DNA of 40,213 bases, taken from positions 1-40,213 of IMG/VR virus record IMGVR_UViG_3300036770_007858; one strand, written 5' to 3'. This stretch comes from a virus. How positions within the stretch are numbered: position 1 is the stretch's first letter; each line of letters begins with the position of its first letter. Shown one piece after another: positions 1 to 9,956 of this stretch. The position numbers were made by a program, and so were the translations under genes. The notes under the pieces are model-generated. The model did not search any database. It saw only the letters and a list, made by a program, of their open reading frames with translations, and had not been told where the DNA came from.

Positions 1-1098
1 GCAAGTAAGGAAATCATAGTTGTTAATAGTTCCTCAAGTAAACTGAATGTTATTGATACAGTTAATAATACGAACGTAAATAACTATGATATTCCAGACG
101 CATATACAATCGCTGCTGGGGATTGGACTGGATTCAAGTGGATTGCTAAATACTCTCCAAGACAATTTACAATAAACACTACTCTAACTGGTAGAAGTGA
201 TACATTTAGTGTATATGAATCAGCGGACCGATATCAAATAGGTAAAATCGGAGAAGATTTTGACGCTACTCAGCTATACAAAGATTTAAGATATCAAGAA
301 TCCCTTATTTACTACGAAAATATGTTCGATGGATTCATCGGAACCATTGTTGGCAATATTAGTTCTTCCCCAAATACACTCGGTAAGAGAGTATATGAAA
401 AGGCACAAAACTTTGTAGGTAATAATGTAGACCCAGATACTTGCGGGATTGATGCTTTATACTCTTTATGTAAACAATATGGTATAAATGTACAACAATT
501 TGATAGTTTCAAGTTTGCTACGCCTGCTAATATCAGAAGAGTTGTCGACCTCTTATCTATTAAGCAGTCTAAACTATGGGGCGCGAGAAATAAATACGCT
601 AAAGATTTTGATATAAATGGCTATAATCCAGGTTATAACGATTATTTCGGTAAAAACTTAGGGCCAGAGTTAAATGTTCAATATACTATTCTTACCGCTG
701 GCAGCGCTTCGACGCCGATTGTTGCTCAGAGCAAATTTAGCAACGACTACTTTTATATTAATACAGATATTTTAAGTTCTCAATATATACAATATATAGC
801 CGGTACTGAGACATATAATATGTCTGCGTTCAATAATGACTGGGGATGGCCGCTGGTATTGCCAGCGAATGCAACCTGGGAAGACTTAAAGCAGAGTTAT
901 AGATTTTTCTCATATGTTCCAATATTTGAAAACACCCAGTACGAAGGAATAATAAACTGGGGCGATATTATTACTAATCTAAATGAATCTACCAGTGGTA
1001 GAAATACATGGGTAGGTAAAGACCAAATAATGGAGGAGATTATTAGGTTTGCATTGATGGATGGTTTAAGCGTTTTCAATAGTTCTATAACTATTTAG
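1..1098 (+). CDS. Virion structural protein, 3' part (baseplate/tail region)
   Basis: The frame is open from the first base of the window, so this is the C-terminal 365 residues of a longer protein; the internal ATG at 322 is in the same frame and is not a likely start. I do not recognise a family. The product is rich in Asn, Tyr, Ser and Ile, with no signal peptide or membrane segment, and contains an aromatic stretch near its end (NDWGWPL, QSYRFFSY). It lies directly upstream of a run of large tail genes and in the same direction, separated from the next gene only by a late promoter, so a baseplate or tail role is inferred from context. Confidence 0.6.
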   Translation, partial: ASKEIIVVNSSSSKLNVIDTVNNTNVNNYDIPDAYTIAAGDWTGFKWIAKYSPRQFTINTTLTGRSDTFSVYESADRYQIGKIGEDFDATQLYKDLRYQESLIYYENMFDGFIGTIVGNISSSPNTLGKRVYEKAQNFVGNNVDPDTCGIDALYSLCKQYGINVQQFDSFKFATPANIRRVVDLLSIKQSKLWGARNKYAKDFDINGYNPGYNDYFGKNLGPELNVQYTILTAGSASTPIVAQSKFSNDYFYINTDILSSQYIQYIAGTETYNMSAFNNDWGWPLVLPANATWEDLKQSYRFFSYVPIFENTQYEGIINWGDIITNLNESTSGRNTWVGKDQIMEEIIRFALMDGLSVFNSSITI

Positions 1099-1102
1099 CG
1101 AT

Positions 1103-1108
1103 TAAATA
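1103..1108 (+). promoter_or_regulatory. T4-type late promoter core
   Basis: TTAAATA with the TAAATA core ending 5 nt before the ATG at 1114. T4 late cores span about -13 to -6, which would place the transcript start on the A of the ATG. Confidence 0.6.
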
Positions 1109-1113
1109 CATGT

Positions 1114-4098
1114 ATGGCTGGTATCAATCAAGGGTCTATTATTATAGAAAACTCTATAACTAATCCTAACTCTAATCCAAAATTTTGGATAGATAACTCC
1201 GCGCCTTTATCGTTTTTCGACTACCTAAAACATACAAAGCAAGTAGCATCTCCTGTAGAGTTTAATGACGCTTATAACCAGTACGTACATGCCTGGTATG
1301 AGCAAAAAGGCGAGACGTCGCAGAATATATCCATTAGAGTGAGAGATAGGTATGTCGAGTTGCTTCGCGATATTTCCTTAAATTTTACTACCGCGGAAGA
1401 GAAGAGATTTTTATCTAATATTGACTTTAACGACCCGCAAGACCTTACTATTGCTATTCCCTTTTATAGCGCAAAACTGGCTGAGATATGCCAGTTCTTT
1501 ACCAGGAAGCGCGATCAGGTAAAATATAAAATCGATGAAAATAAAGCGAAGGGTACTATTAAAGGTATTGAAAGAAGTATCTTCAATACTATAATAGATT
1601 ATATTTTTATAGATAGTAGCGACGATACCTATAATACCGCTAATACCGCTCTATCCGCAATTATAAGGAGTCTTAACATTGAGGTTGAGGAACTCTTCGA
1701 TACGTATTCAGATTATTTCAATATAGATAGTGATTTATCTCCTGAAAATTATGACGATGGAGGCGCGTTAAGAAATACATTTTTTACTGCGAATAATATA
1801 GAATCTACTGAAAAGGTTGGAGATTTGTTTGTTAACTTTGATTTATCATTAAAGAGAGATATTTTTAGCAAGCCGCTTGTATTGAGTGGCTTCGGGAATC
1901 TATTCTCTCTCAATATTGATCCCTCATTCACTGATCTTATTTCTAACGAAAATGTTAGAAATATTATAGAAGAGGATTTACCTGATGCTGACCTTAAACT
2001 TAACTTAAAGAAAAAATTATTAGAGAAATATATAGGAACAGATATTTACTATCTATCTACTAACAGCACATCAACTGAATATGTTTCGGGTATATTGTTT
2101 AAATCTCAAGAACCATCTAAGAACCTTATTAACAGTCGCTTCGCCACAATAGCAGCGACCCCCAGCAATATAAATAAATCCATTAGAGATATAGGATTAT
2201 TCTTTATTCCCGATAAACTCGGTTTACTACATTTTAAAACAAGAAAGAGCGAATATAGAGTAAAAACAGAAGGGCTTCTTCCCGATAAGATATATGTCTT
2301 TCCGAATCCTGATATTTACGGTAATATAAGCAATATAACTGATACTGTTTATGATTATCCTCTTTATTACGTTATCGATAACTCGGATTTAGTAAAGCCG
2401 AGCAGTTTTGGTTTCGCTGTCAATGACGTATTTAATACATCTTATGACCAACTTTTATATGCGTATTCTAGTTCTCAAGAAAGATATAATGCTGCTACTA
2501 AAAGTATATCAAGTTTAGATTCATTTAACTTTATCGTCAATAAAGGCATAATAACGGACTGGCGTCAAGATATATACGGTAACCAGTATGGTCTTGTTAA
2601 GGGAGTAACTAAAAAGAATATATCTTATACAGACCCTGAGCCGGCAGCAAAATCAAATGACCCTAACTGTATCGTTTTAGATGGCTATCTTTTCAAGGAT
2701 GGTATAGAGGGGTTCAACTTTAACTACTCTGTAAGTTCTGGCGAAACCTATAATGGTAGTTTGCGAACTGGTGTTACAGCAAGAACAATAGATGAAGTAG
2801 GCTCAGGTACTTTTAATACAGGATATACATTTGCGAGCGGAGACATGTTCGCTCTTACAGGGTCTCCTGTCAGGTCATTATATTTTAGGGAATTTTTTCC
2901 ATACGTAGACGCGCTTTATCCCGGCTCTTATAGTAAATCTGTAGTTGATGGGGAACTATTAGACGGTGTTGGATTTATGTATGGGGATAATACTTTACTC
3001 GAAGACCCTATATTAGCAGATGACGAGGCGTATAACGAGTCTGGCGTATATTACTATAATACCTTACTCGAATGTGGCTTTAATAGTGAAGGGGTTTTAG
3101 GCCCAGTTGTTAGTGGCGATGCTTCGTTTTTAATAGATTTTCCTCTATCGGCAGTGATAGCAGAAATAAATGATGGAGGAAGTTTCTTAACCGAAATCTC
3201 TATAGAAAATGATTATCCGTTCGTTAACAACAAGTTAAAATATTATAATATTGATAATACATTCTCGTCAACAATAATAGATACTTCATCTGGAACTGGT
3301 ATAGAGCCGACTCTAAACGATATAGAAGCACTTGAGGGCATTTCGTTTGTATACATACCGGAACTAAATACAGTTTTCCCACTCAGCGCAGCGATGAGCA
3401 GCACTTTTTCGAGTCTTCCATCGAGTATACGAGAAGAGGTCTATAGTTCGAATAAATGGCTTGATGTTCACTATGATAGTATTTTTATTCAAACCACCAA
3501 CTACTATGTTATAGAAAGGATTGTGTTTGAGAATACTCTATTTAAAGTAAACTCCAAGCCAAATCTATACTTTGCTTCTAACAATACTTTTGAAAAGTTT
3601 AGTAAGCCCTTTCATATAGAGGAAACCAATAAGTCTTATTTCTGTAAAATGACTGTTGTTTCTTCTACGTCCGCTCTAAACGAGAAGGCTATATATCCTG
3701 AAATATACGAATATGATTTATATAATCATACAGCAAAAAAAATATACCCAACAAATGAAACCCAAAGCCAGTTGAATAGTCTATACTCGCTTTCTGGCCT
3801 CGGTAATATTGGCATTATTGACATAAAACATCCAGATATTGTATTCAATTCGCGAAATAATATATACTCTATTACTACTACTGGGGTTGATGGCAATAAT
3901 CTAGGATATATTATATCGTATAAATATAGAGATATAGATAGTGCGCTTACAAATATCGAATGTAAAATATACCGCCTCAATACAAGCGGCACTACCCATA
4001 ACTTTTATAATACTACTTTATCGGAATTTACATCAGCGACATCACTTAGCGGTAGCATTAGAAAAGATACTACAACAGGGACTTTATTTTTCAACTAA
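1114..4098 (+). CDS. Large virion structural protein (994 aa)
   Basis: Unrecognised large protein. The first 170 residues look mostly helical and charged (for example the HTKQVASP and YNQYVHAWYEQKG region and a basic stretch around residues 135-150). The remainder is Ser/Thr/Asn/Tyr-rich and looks like a long beta-structured shaft or wedge protein. There is no signal peptide or TM segment. The ATG follows a late promoter core at 1103, and the stop codon overlaps the next start as TAATG, so the next gene is translationally coupled. Size and place, before the fibre genes, fit a baseplate wedge or baseplate-to-fibre connector. That is inference; no T4 baseplate homologue can be named from sequence alone. 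Confidence 0.65.
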   Translation: MAGINQGSIIIENSITNPNSNPKFWIDNSAPLSFFDYLKHTKQVASPVEFNDAYNQYVHAWYEQKGETSQNISIRVRDRYVELLRDISLNFTTAEEKRFLSNIDFNDPQDLTIAIPFYSAKLAEICQFFTRKRDQVKYKIDENKAKGTIKGIERSIFNTIIDYIFIDSSDDTYNTANTALSAIIRSLNIEVEELFDTYSDYFNIDSDLSPENYDDGGALRNTFFTANNIESTEKVGDLFVNFDLSLKRDIFSKPLVLSGFGNLFSLNIDPSFTDLISNENVRNIIEEDLPDADLKLNLKKKLLEKYIGTDIYYLSTNSTSTEYVSGILFKSQEPSKNLINSRFATIAATPSNINKSIRDIGLFFIPDKLGLLHFKTRKSEYRVKTEGLLPDKIYVFPNPDIYGNISNITDTVYDYPLYYVIDNSDLVKPSSFGFAVNDVFNTSYDQLLYAYSSSQERYNAATKSISSLDSFNFIVNKGIITDWRQDIYGNQYGLVKGVTKKNISYTDPEPAAKSNDPNCIVLDGYLFKDGIEGFNFNYSVSSGETYNGSLRTGVTARTIDEVGSGTFNTGYTFASGDMFALTGSPVRSLYFREFFPYVDALYPGSYSKSVVDGELLDGVGFMYGDNTLLEDPILADDEAYNESGVYYYNTLLECGFNSEGVLGPVVSGDASFLIDFPLSAVIAEINDGGSFLTEISIENDYPFVNNKLKYYNIDNTFSSTIIDTSSGTGIEPTLNDIEALEGISFVYIPELNTVFPLSAAMSSTFSSLPSSIREEVYSSNKWLDVHYDSIFIQTTNYYVIERIVFENTLFKVNSKPNLYFASNNTFEKFSKPFHIEETNKSYFCKMTVVSSTSALNEKAIYPEIYEYDLYNHTAKKIYPTNETQSQLNSLYSLSGLGNIGIIDIKHPDIVFNSRNNIYSITTTGVDGNNLGYIISYKYRDIDSALTNIECKIYRLNTSGTTHNFYNTTLSEFTSATSLSGSIRKDTTTGTLFFN

Positions 4099-4619
4099 TG
4101 AATACTACAACCTTTACTATAACAGGAAATACTCAAACGCTATCCGGTAATATCTATTACGACGAGGTTACTGTTAAGGGGCGTAGCGATATTAGCTATG
4201 ATTTTACCCAACTAAATACCGTGAATAATACTATATTGCGCGCGAGGTTTGATTATGGGGATGGGGGCGAGGTTGAAAATATAAACTATGGTATAAGTTT
4301 AGACCATATTAATCAACCAATAACTTATTATTTTGCTCTATATGGAGCGTATAGTCCGCTGTTAATAAAAACACATATATATGATCCCCCAGTTGGAGAT
4401 TCTTATTTTAAATCCTTAACCGCTAGTTGCTATATAGAACTAGCGGACACAAGATTACTGAATTTGTATTTTCCTATTAAAATATCTCAACCCTCTTATT
4501 ATGAAGAAATAGGAGATATTAATATTGGAGCAACCCAACTTATAAATGTATCCAGTAATGATGTATTCTGCTCTATATACGATAAAACTGGGGATGTATT
4601 CAATATTGTTTTATCGTAA
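4098..4619 (+). CDS. Small structural protein, possibly PKD-like fold (173 aa)
   Basis: The start ATG shares a base with the TAA of the preceding gene (TAATG), so it is probably translated by re-initiation. Residues 50-56 read FDYGDGG and residues near 92 read KTHIYDP. Their spacing resembles PKD-type immunoglobulin-like domains (DFGDG ... THTY), which are common in extracellular and tail proteins. The rest is beta-rich with no TM segment. The next gene has its own late promoter 15 bp downstream. A tail or baseplate decoration role is inferred from context, and the PKD assignment is a motif resemblance only. Confidence 0.6.
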   Translation: MNTTTFTITGNTQTLSGNIYYDEVTVKGRSDISYDFTQLNTVNNTILRARFDYGDGGEVENINYGISLDHINQPITYYFALYGAYSPLLIKTHIYDPPVGDSYFKSLTASCYIELADTRLLNLYFPIKISQPSYYEEIGDINIGATQLINVSSNDVFCSIYDKTGDVFNIVLS

Positions 4620-4633
4620 CTACAGAGTTAGGA

Positions 4634-4639
4634 TAAATA
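4634..4639 (+). promoter_or_regulatory. T4-type late promoter core
   Basis: ATAAATA with the TAAATA core ending 6 nt before the ATG at 4646. The predicted leader is 0-1 nt. Confidence 0.6.
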
Positions 4640-4645
4640 TATATA

Positions 4646-7600
4646 ATGGAGGTAGTAAGTTTCTCTAATAACTCAAAATGCTTGAGCGCTAAATATATCG
4701 ATAGTAAAAATATCGATATCAAAAATTTTAGCGCAAAACTAGAGCAAGATTTTACTGTATTCAATACAGAGGCCCTTAATACCGCTAATGATGTTAAAAT
4801 AGGCGGGTATAGCGCTCTCTATTTAACAGGTCAAAAATATGGAGAAGATATCTTTAAGTATAAAGATATAGAAATCAAAAATAATGGAACCGTTGTTACT
4901 GATCTCGTAATAGAAACACCTACCGATTCATATTTTTTATACATAAATACCCCCAAAGTTATCGATAGTGAAACTAAAACAACTTGCGAACTAGTTCCTG
5001 AGGATTTGGTTAACGTCACTAATAATACCTATTTTGAAATCCAACTACTCGATACAAGATATTGTAGAGTTCTTCATAGAGTAAATAATGATACTCTATA
5101 TATGACAGCAAATAGTGGTTTAGATGTATTTTTTGCTATAGCGAATACTGGAAGTATTAGTGCTGTAGATGAATATGTCTTTACATATATTTTAGATAAA
5201 GAACAAGATAAAATATCTTTTTATAAACCAATAGATGAGTTCAATTATAGTGTTTCTATTGCTTCAAATAATCGATTAACTTTAGTTAAAAATACGTCTG
5301 CTTCTTTTGCTCCATTTAATTCTACTAATACATTCAAAATTAAATATAATAGTCGAATATCGGACTTATCTCCAAAATTAAATACCTCCTGGGTAAGTTA
5401 TAGTGATGTAAATAGTCTCAAAATAAATACTAATAAGAGTTCCTTTAAAAATAAAAATAACTATTTATTTTCTACCCAATATAGTAATACTACAGGAAAG
5501 GATATATTGGTTAATTTTCTACCCCTTAAAAACCAATTAACAAAAGAGGGAGTTTCGCAAAGAGGGGATTATCTTTTAGATATACCTAATAAACTTTATC
5601 CTCAGACCTCTCTAAGAGACTATAATAGAATACAAATTGGTGGTAATAGTGAAAAAGGGGTAGATGATATTTCCTTAACATATAATTTTTATAATACTGA
5701 ATTTATCTTTAAGCCTGATGAATATACGGTATTTACAACGCCGGATTCTCTTTATCCCTACGTTCAACTTAATATAAACGATACCCTGTTCGCTATTAAC
5801 GGAGCACTCGGGGGTGATTCGCCTCATAGCGCTGATAAAATTTATACAAAGAATATACAAGGCAGTTATCCAAATATTGGTAATTATTTGTGTACCTGGC
5901 TCTCGGGGGGAAATGAAACAACCCCAGGTATTTGGGTAGATAGATATTTTAATACATCTAAAATAACCCCAGTCGGGGCTCTTACTGCTACCTCTTTCAA
6001 GCTTTACGATTTTACCTCAACTATAGAAGAAAATATAGAGGAGGGCGTTATAGCGAATGATGCTTATTTTGATGTCAAGAGTGATTTAACTATCGAGCCG
6101 AGTAGAGAGTACATATATCAAAGATTAGGCAACAAATATATTAATACTTTTATAAAACATCTCGACGATAATATCGTCTTTGATAGTCTCACGGCGAGAA
6201 CCTCTAGAGGTAGTGTAGACGTGCCAACATCTAAAACAGAGGTCTATAACTTCAACAATAAGTACCACTATAACTTTATCGATAAGGATGTAAGCAGTTT
6301 TACTTTTTCATTCTGGTTGAATACTGATTGGAATAAGCCATTTGGGTATCAATTAGCAGGCAATTTTAATAATAAAGGATTCGGAATATTTAATGACGAG
6401 GCAATAACCCCTTTCATTTTTATACCTTATTTGAATTCCATTTATGTTTATAATACGGATTTTAATATTATAAACACTATTAATTTTGAAGGCAAAGTTG
6501 AAAACATAATTAGAATCGGGGTGCTTGACGATATATATGTAGTAGTAAATAAATTTCCTAATACTATATCTACAGATACAGAATCTAACCCAAGCAATAT
6601 TATTTATAAAATAAAATCAAACGGAACTGTTTTCGATGCGGATGTAATATCGGAAGTACCGTCCTTTATAAATTATATAAACACTGAAAATGAAATTTAT
6701 TTTCTTATAGACGGTAACGGCAATGTTGCCGTGTATAATATACTCAACGAATCAATTACATTTACCAAAATAACAATACCGCGGGAGTATGGTGTAGATT
6801 TTGATATTAAATCTCTCGGATTTGATAAATTTGGAAACCTTATTGGATTTAGAGGGGAAAAATGCTTAAAGTTTAACGAAGATAGTCATGTATTTTTAAT
6901 AAGAAACGGGGTAGTTGTTCAGGAGGCAGATGACCATTCTACAAGAACAATACTAATGTCTAGTTCTTCAATAATATATGATTTTGCTATAGACTCGGAT
7001 GAAAATCTATACGTTCTTCATAACAAGTTTTTATCGAAATATAACGCTCAAAGAGATATAATATACAAAACAGCAATAAACTCTAATTTAACAAATGTGT
7101 CGATCGATATAGTCAGAGAATATACTGATAGTGGTCTTTCGCAATATCCTATTGTAATGTCGGTGGGTATAGATGAAAGTGTATATCTATCTAAAATAAG
7201 TGAGCAAACTGGCACGTCAAATACTACCTTAATAGATGATATAAAGGGTAAGTTTTATAATGTTTGCGATCCTGATACTATATTTAATTATTATAATTTA
7301 ACAAATTATTCCTTTTTCCTTAAAAACAACCAACCAGACAATAATAATTTAAAATTTAGATTAGAAATTCCAAATAAATACAACAATCGCGATAATCTAA
7401 ATAAAATAATTAACGTCGATATATCTAAATTATCAATCGGCAATCACCATTTCGTGTATAGACTTGATACTATATCAGGCAATATTACCCTGTTCATCGA
7501 TGGTAAGAAAATTACAAATATTACTTTTGATCCCGCAGAATATGCGCTTGAAAATACTCTATACAATGTGTTCAACGTCGGGGCTGCTACTTATTTTAAC

Positions 7601-7975
7601 GGAACTATTCTTAATAACTATACTAAGCAGAACGGCTACTACTTCTGTCGCAATATAATCATAGAGCAGCCGAGACTTTTTAATATAGGGGTAGATGATG
7701 TAGATATTAAATTTTTAAACCTCTTAAACTTAAAGGTCGGTGAATTAATTGCGTCTCTACCGTGCGGTCAACGTAATCAGGTCGAGCAAATACAAAGGTT
7801 CTTCAAGTGGCAGATACCTGGTAATAAATCTAATAATATTAATATACGTGTTAAAAGTAATATACTTACAAACGATAAAATTAATCAGGTATTAAAAGAA
7901 ATAATCCGAAGAGATATATCGAATAGTCTCCCAGCATCTGTAAATATAAACGATATAATATTTGAAATACACTAA
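4646..7975 (+). CDS. Tail/fibre protein: LamG-like jelly roll with a propeller-like insert (1109 aa)
   Basis: Large structural protein. Around residue 540 a stretch reads SFTFSFWLNTDW, typical of the opening strands of LamG/concanavalin-like jelly rolls. The family's signature closing strands (HHFVYRLDTISGN, LFIDGKKI) appear only near residues 933-955. Between them, about residues 600-880, lie repeating strands with NHL/propeller character (FDKFGNLIGF, FAIDSDENLYVLH). The C-terminal 110 residues, after a conserved-looking CGQRNQ segment, seem to be a separate domain. The start follows a late promoter, and the stop overlaps the next ATG (TAATG). Glycan binding at the tail tip or baseplate is inferred from the LamG resemblance and position. 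Confidence 0.65.
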   Translation: MEVVSFSNNSKCLSAKYIDSKNIDIKNFSAKLEQDFTVFNTEALNTANDVKIGGYSALYLTGQKYGEDIFKYKDIEIKNNGTVVTDLVIETPTDSYFLYINTPKVIDSETKTTCELVPEDLVNVTNNTYFEIQLLDTRYCRVLHRVNNDTLYMTANSGLDVFFAIANTGSISAVDEYVFTYILDKEQDKISFYKPIDEFNYSVSIASNNRLTLVKNTSASFAPFNSTNTFKIKYNSRISDLSPKLNTSWVSYSDVNSLKINTNKSSFKNKNNYLFSTQYSNTTGKDILVNFLPLKNQLTKEGVSQRGDYLLDIPNKLYPQTSLRDYNRIQIGGNSEKGVDDISLTYNFYNTEFIFKPDEYTVFTTPDSLYPYVQLNINDTLFAINGALGGDSPHSADKIYTKNIQGSYPNIGNYLCTWLSGGNETTPGIWVDRYFNTSKITPVGALTATSFKLYDFTSTIEENIEEGVIANDAYFDVKSDLTIEPSREYIYQRLGNKYINTFIKHLDDNIVFDSLTARTSRGSVDVPTSKTEVYNFNNKYHYNFIDKDVSSFTFSFWLNTDWNKPFGYQLAGNFNNKGFGIFNDEAITPFIFIPYLNSIYVYNTDFNIINTINFEGKVENIIRIGVLDDIYVVVNKFPNTISTDTESNPSNIIYKIKSNGTVFDADVISEVPSFINYINTENEIYFLIDGNGNVAVYNILNESITFTKITIPREYGVDFDIKSLGFDKFGNLIGFRGEKCLKFNEDSHVFLIRNGVVVQEADDHSTRTILMSSSSIIYDFAIDSDENLYVLHNKFLSKYNAQRDIIYKTAINSNLTNVSIDIVREYTDSGLSQYPIVMSVGIDESVYLSKISEQTGTSNTTLIDDIKGKFYNVCDPDTIFNYYNLTNYSFFLKNNQPDNNNLKFRLEIPNKYNNRDNLNKIINVDISKLSIGNHHFVYRLDTISGNITLFIDGKKITNITFDPAEYALENTLYNVFNVGAATYFNGTILNNYTKQNGYYFCRNIIIEQPRLFNIGVDDVDIKFLNLLNLKVGELIASLPCGQRNQVEQIQRFFKWQIPGNKSNNINIRVKSNILTNDKINQVLKEIIRRDISNSLPASVNINDIIFEIH

Positions 7976-9948
7976 TGGCATTTAATCCAAAAACAAAAAG
8001 ATATAACTACACTACGGGCGGCGTCTATACCCTCTCAGGGGAACCGTATGTGGGGTATTTTAATGTTGAAAACAAAACACCTACTACCGGCAGAACGCGA
8101 ACTTCTAATTCGCAAAATTTGCTACCTACCTCGAATATTGCTGTTGATTTATATCAATATGAGATAGGTAATAATCTTGTATTCCCGGATAGACTAATTG
8201 TAGATACGGTCAGTCTGCCTAATAATTTAGATGAGATAATATTACCTCCAAACGAGTCTGTAACTAATAGAATATTTACAGCGCATCTAAAAAGACTATA
8301 CGAGAATACGTTGTATCTCTACTCTCAATTAAACATAGCATCTAACGATATACCCAACGGTTATTTGTATTGGATTGGGGTTTCTGCCGCAGAATCTTTA
8401 TCGGCAAATGAGCAGAAATGGAACCCAGGTAGCTTAATTACTACTAATTATCCATACAGAGACTTTGGATATCCAGAAATAGATGATAGCCATAAATGTA
8501 TAACAGTTAAAAAGAACAATAATGAAGATTATATTTCTTTTACTGTTTCTGATACTACATTTGCTGTAATATCGAGCAAAGCAGATAAGAGCGCGACGAT
8601 GGCGGTTTTTTCGACGAGCGCTATTGATTTGAATTCTGATATGATATACTCAAAAATTGAAGATATAGCAATATCAGATAGCAAATATATTTATATTGCT
8701 GATAGCGGCAATAACGCTATATACAAGTACGATATATCAGGATATACTAGCGATGATATTACTATCGCTGATAAGAAATTTCTTATAGATGTTTTCGGTC
8801 AAAAAGGAGATATAAAAAATAGAACAGGGTTTGATGAACCCACTGTAATAGAAGCTAACTCTAATAGAATATATATTTTTGATAGTAAAAATAAATGTAT
8901 AAAAATATATACAACCGACTTTGCTTGGGTTAATACTTTTATTTTAAACACAAATATAACAATAAGAGATATACAATATAATAAATTTCATAACGCTGTA
9001 TTTGCTATAGCGGAAAAAGAGAATTTTGATTATACCTTGCTGGTATTTGATTATGATGTTAAGAATTTATTAGCAGAATATGACCTTGATGAAAAATATG
9101 AAGAGATTATTGATGGGGTAGAAAATAAAATATCCGCCAGTAGGGAGGGCCGTATAAAATACGTACTAGACCCGAGAGAGCAAATAAGAGGTATAAGATT
9201 CTCTTCCCAAGATTCGAATATTTTTTATATTTTTTCAAACTATAATATTTACAAGAAGTTTTTAACAAAGCCTCAAGCGACTATTGGTAAATGGTCTATA
9301 TCTCGCGCAGGTATAAGTTGGGGGTATATTTGGAATAATATAGATGTTGATTGGAATACTCTGTTTGTTACATGGAATACCATAAGCGGGTCAGGCAGAG
9401 AGAATATAGATATTACCGACATGAGCATAATACCTCGTGATGACAATTTCGATGATATTTTTGTTTCAACTAAAGCCGGTACCCCAGAAGCATTTAAGAT
9501 ACTTTATTGTAATGAGTATACCTTATATGATACCGCGTTATTAACATCTGATGTAAATGTATATAATACTACCCGATTTGGAACGCTCGAGGATGAATAT
9601 GTAAACGCATTTACGATTAATAAAGAAATATACAAACAGTCTTTTAATGTGCTCGCTCTACGCAATCTAATGAAGGGCAGATTTACTGGATCTTATAATA
9701 TAGCGGGTAATCTAGTATATGAGCAGTATGATTATATAGCCGATAAAGAACTCGAGAGTATTGCTATTGAGAGTGTAGAGAATTTATATGTTCATGAAAA
9801 TGAACATGTCTCCAGCGAGGTTTTAAATAGATGCTTGAGAAAACTATACAGCATACAAGAGACAATGCTACAGCTTGTTAAAGCAAAGATTAAAAATATT
9901 ACCCCAACCCTTGCTTTAACCGGCTCGAATATTTTACGAATAGAATAA
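7975..9948 (+). CDS. Tail structural protein with NHL-like beta-propeller (657 aa)
   Basis: The start overlaps the upstream stop (TAATG). Residues 1-215 form a beta/helical domain that I do not recognise. Residues about 220-430 contain NHL-type blade sequences such as YIYIADSGNNAIYKYD, followed by RIYIFDSKNKCIKIY and NAVFAIAEKENF. Residues 435-480 are Trp-rich (GKW, ISWGYIW, DWNTLFVTW). The last 110 residues are charged and helical. There is no TM segment or signal peptide. The propeller is shared in kind with the proteins at 4646 and 20209, suggesting a set of surface-exposed tail proteins. The TAA stop is part of the late promoter of the next gene. Confidence 0.65.
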   Translation: MAFNPKTKRYNYTTGGVYTLSGEPYVGYFNVENKTPTTGRTRTSNSQNLLPTSNIAVDLYQYEIGNNLVFPDRLIVDTVSLPNNLDEIILPPNESVTNRIFTAHLKRLYENTLYLYSQLNIASNDIPNGYLYWIGVSAAESLSANEQKWNPGSLITTNYPYRDFGYPEIDDSHKCITVKKNNNEDYISFTVSDTTFAVISSKADKSATMAVFSTSAIDLNSDMIYSKIEDIAISDSKYIYIADSGNNAIYKYDISGYTSDDITIADKKFLIDVFGQKGDIKNRTGFDEPTVIEANSNRIYIFDSKNKCIKIYTTDFAWVNTFILNTNITIRDIQYNKFHNAVFAIAEKENFDYTLLVFDYDVKNLLAEYDLDEKYEEIIDGVENKISASREGRIKYVLDPREQIRGIRFSSQDSNIFYIFSNYNIYKKFLTKPQATIGKWSISRAGISWGYIWNNIDVDWNTLFVTWNTISGSGRENIDITDMSIIPRDDNFDDIFVSTKAGTPEAFKILYCNEYTLYDTALLTSDVNVYNTTRFGTLEDEYVNAFTINKEIYKQSFNVLALRNLMKGRFTGSYNIAGNLVYEQYDYIADKELESIAIESVENLYVHENEHVSSEVLNRCLRKLYSIQETMLQLVKAKIKNITPTLALTGSNILRIE

Positions 9949-9951
9949 ATA
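9946..9951 (+). promoter_or_regulatory. T4-type late promoter core overlapping a stop codon
   Basis: ATAAATA; the TAA of the core is the stop codon of the preceding gene. The core ends 5 nt before the ATG at 9957. Confidence 0.6.
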
Positions 9952-9956
9952 GTTAT

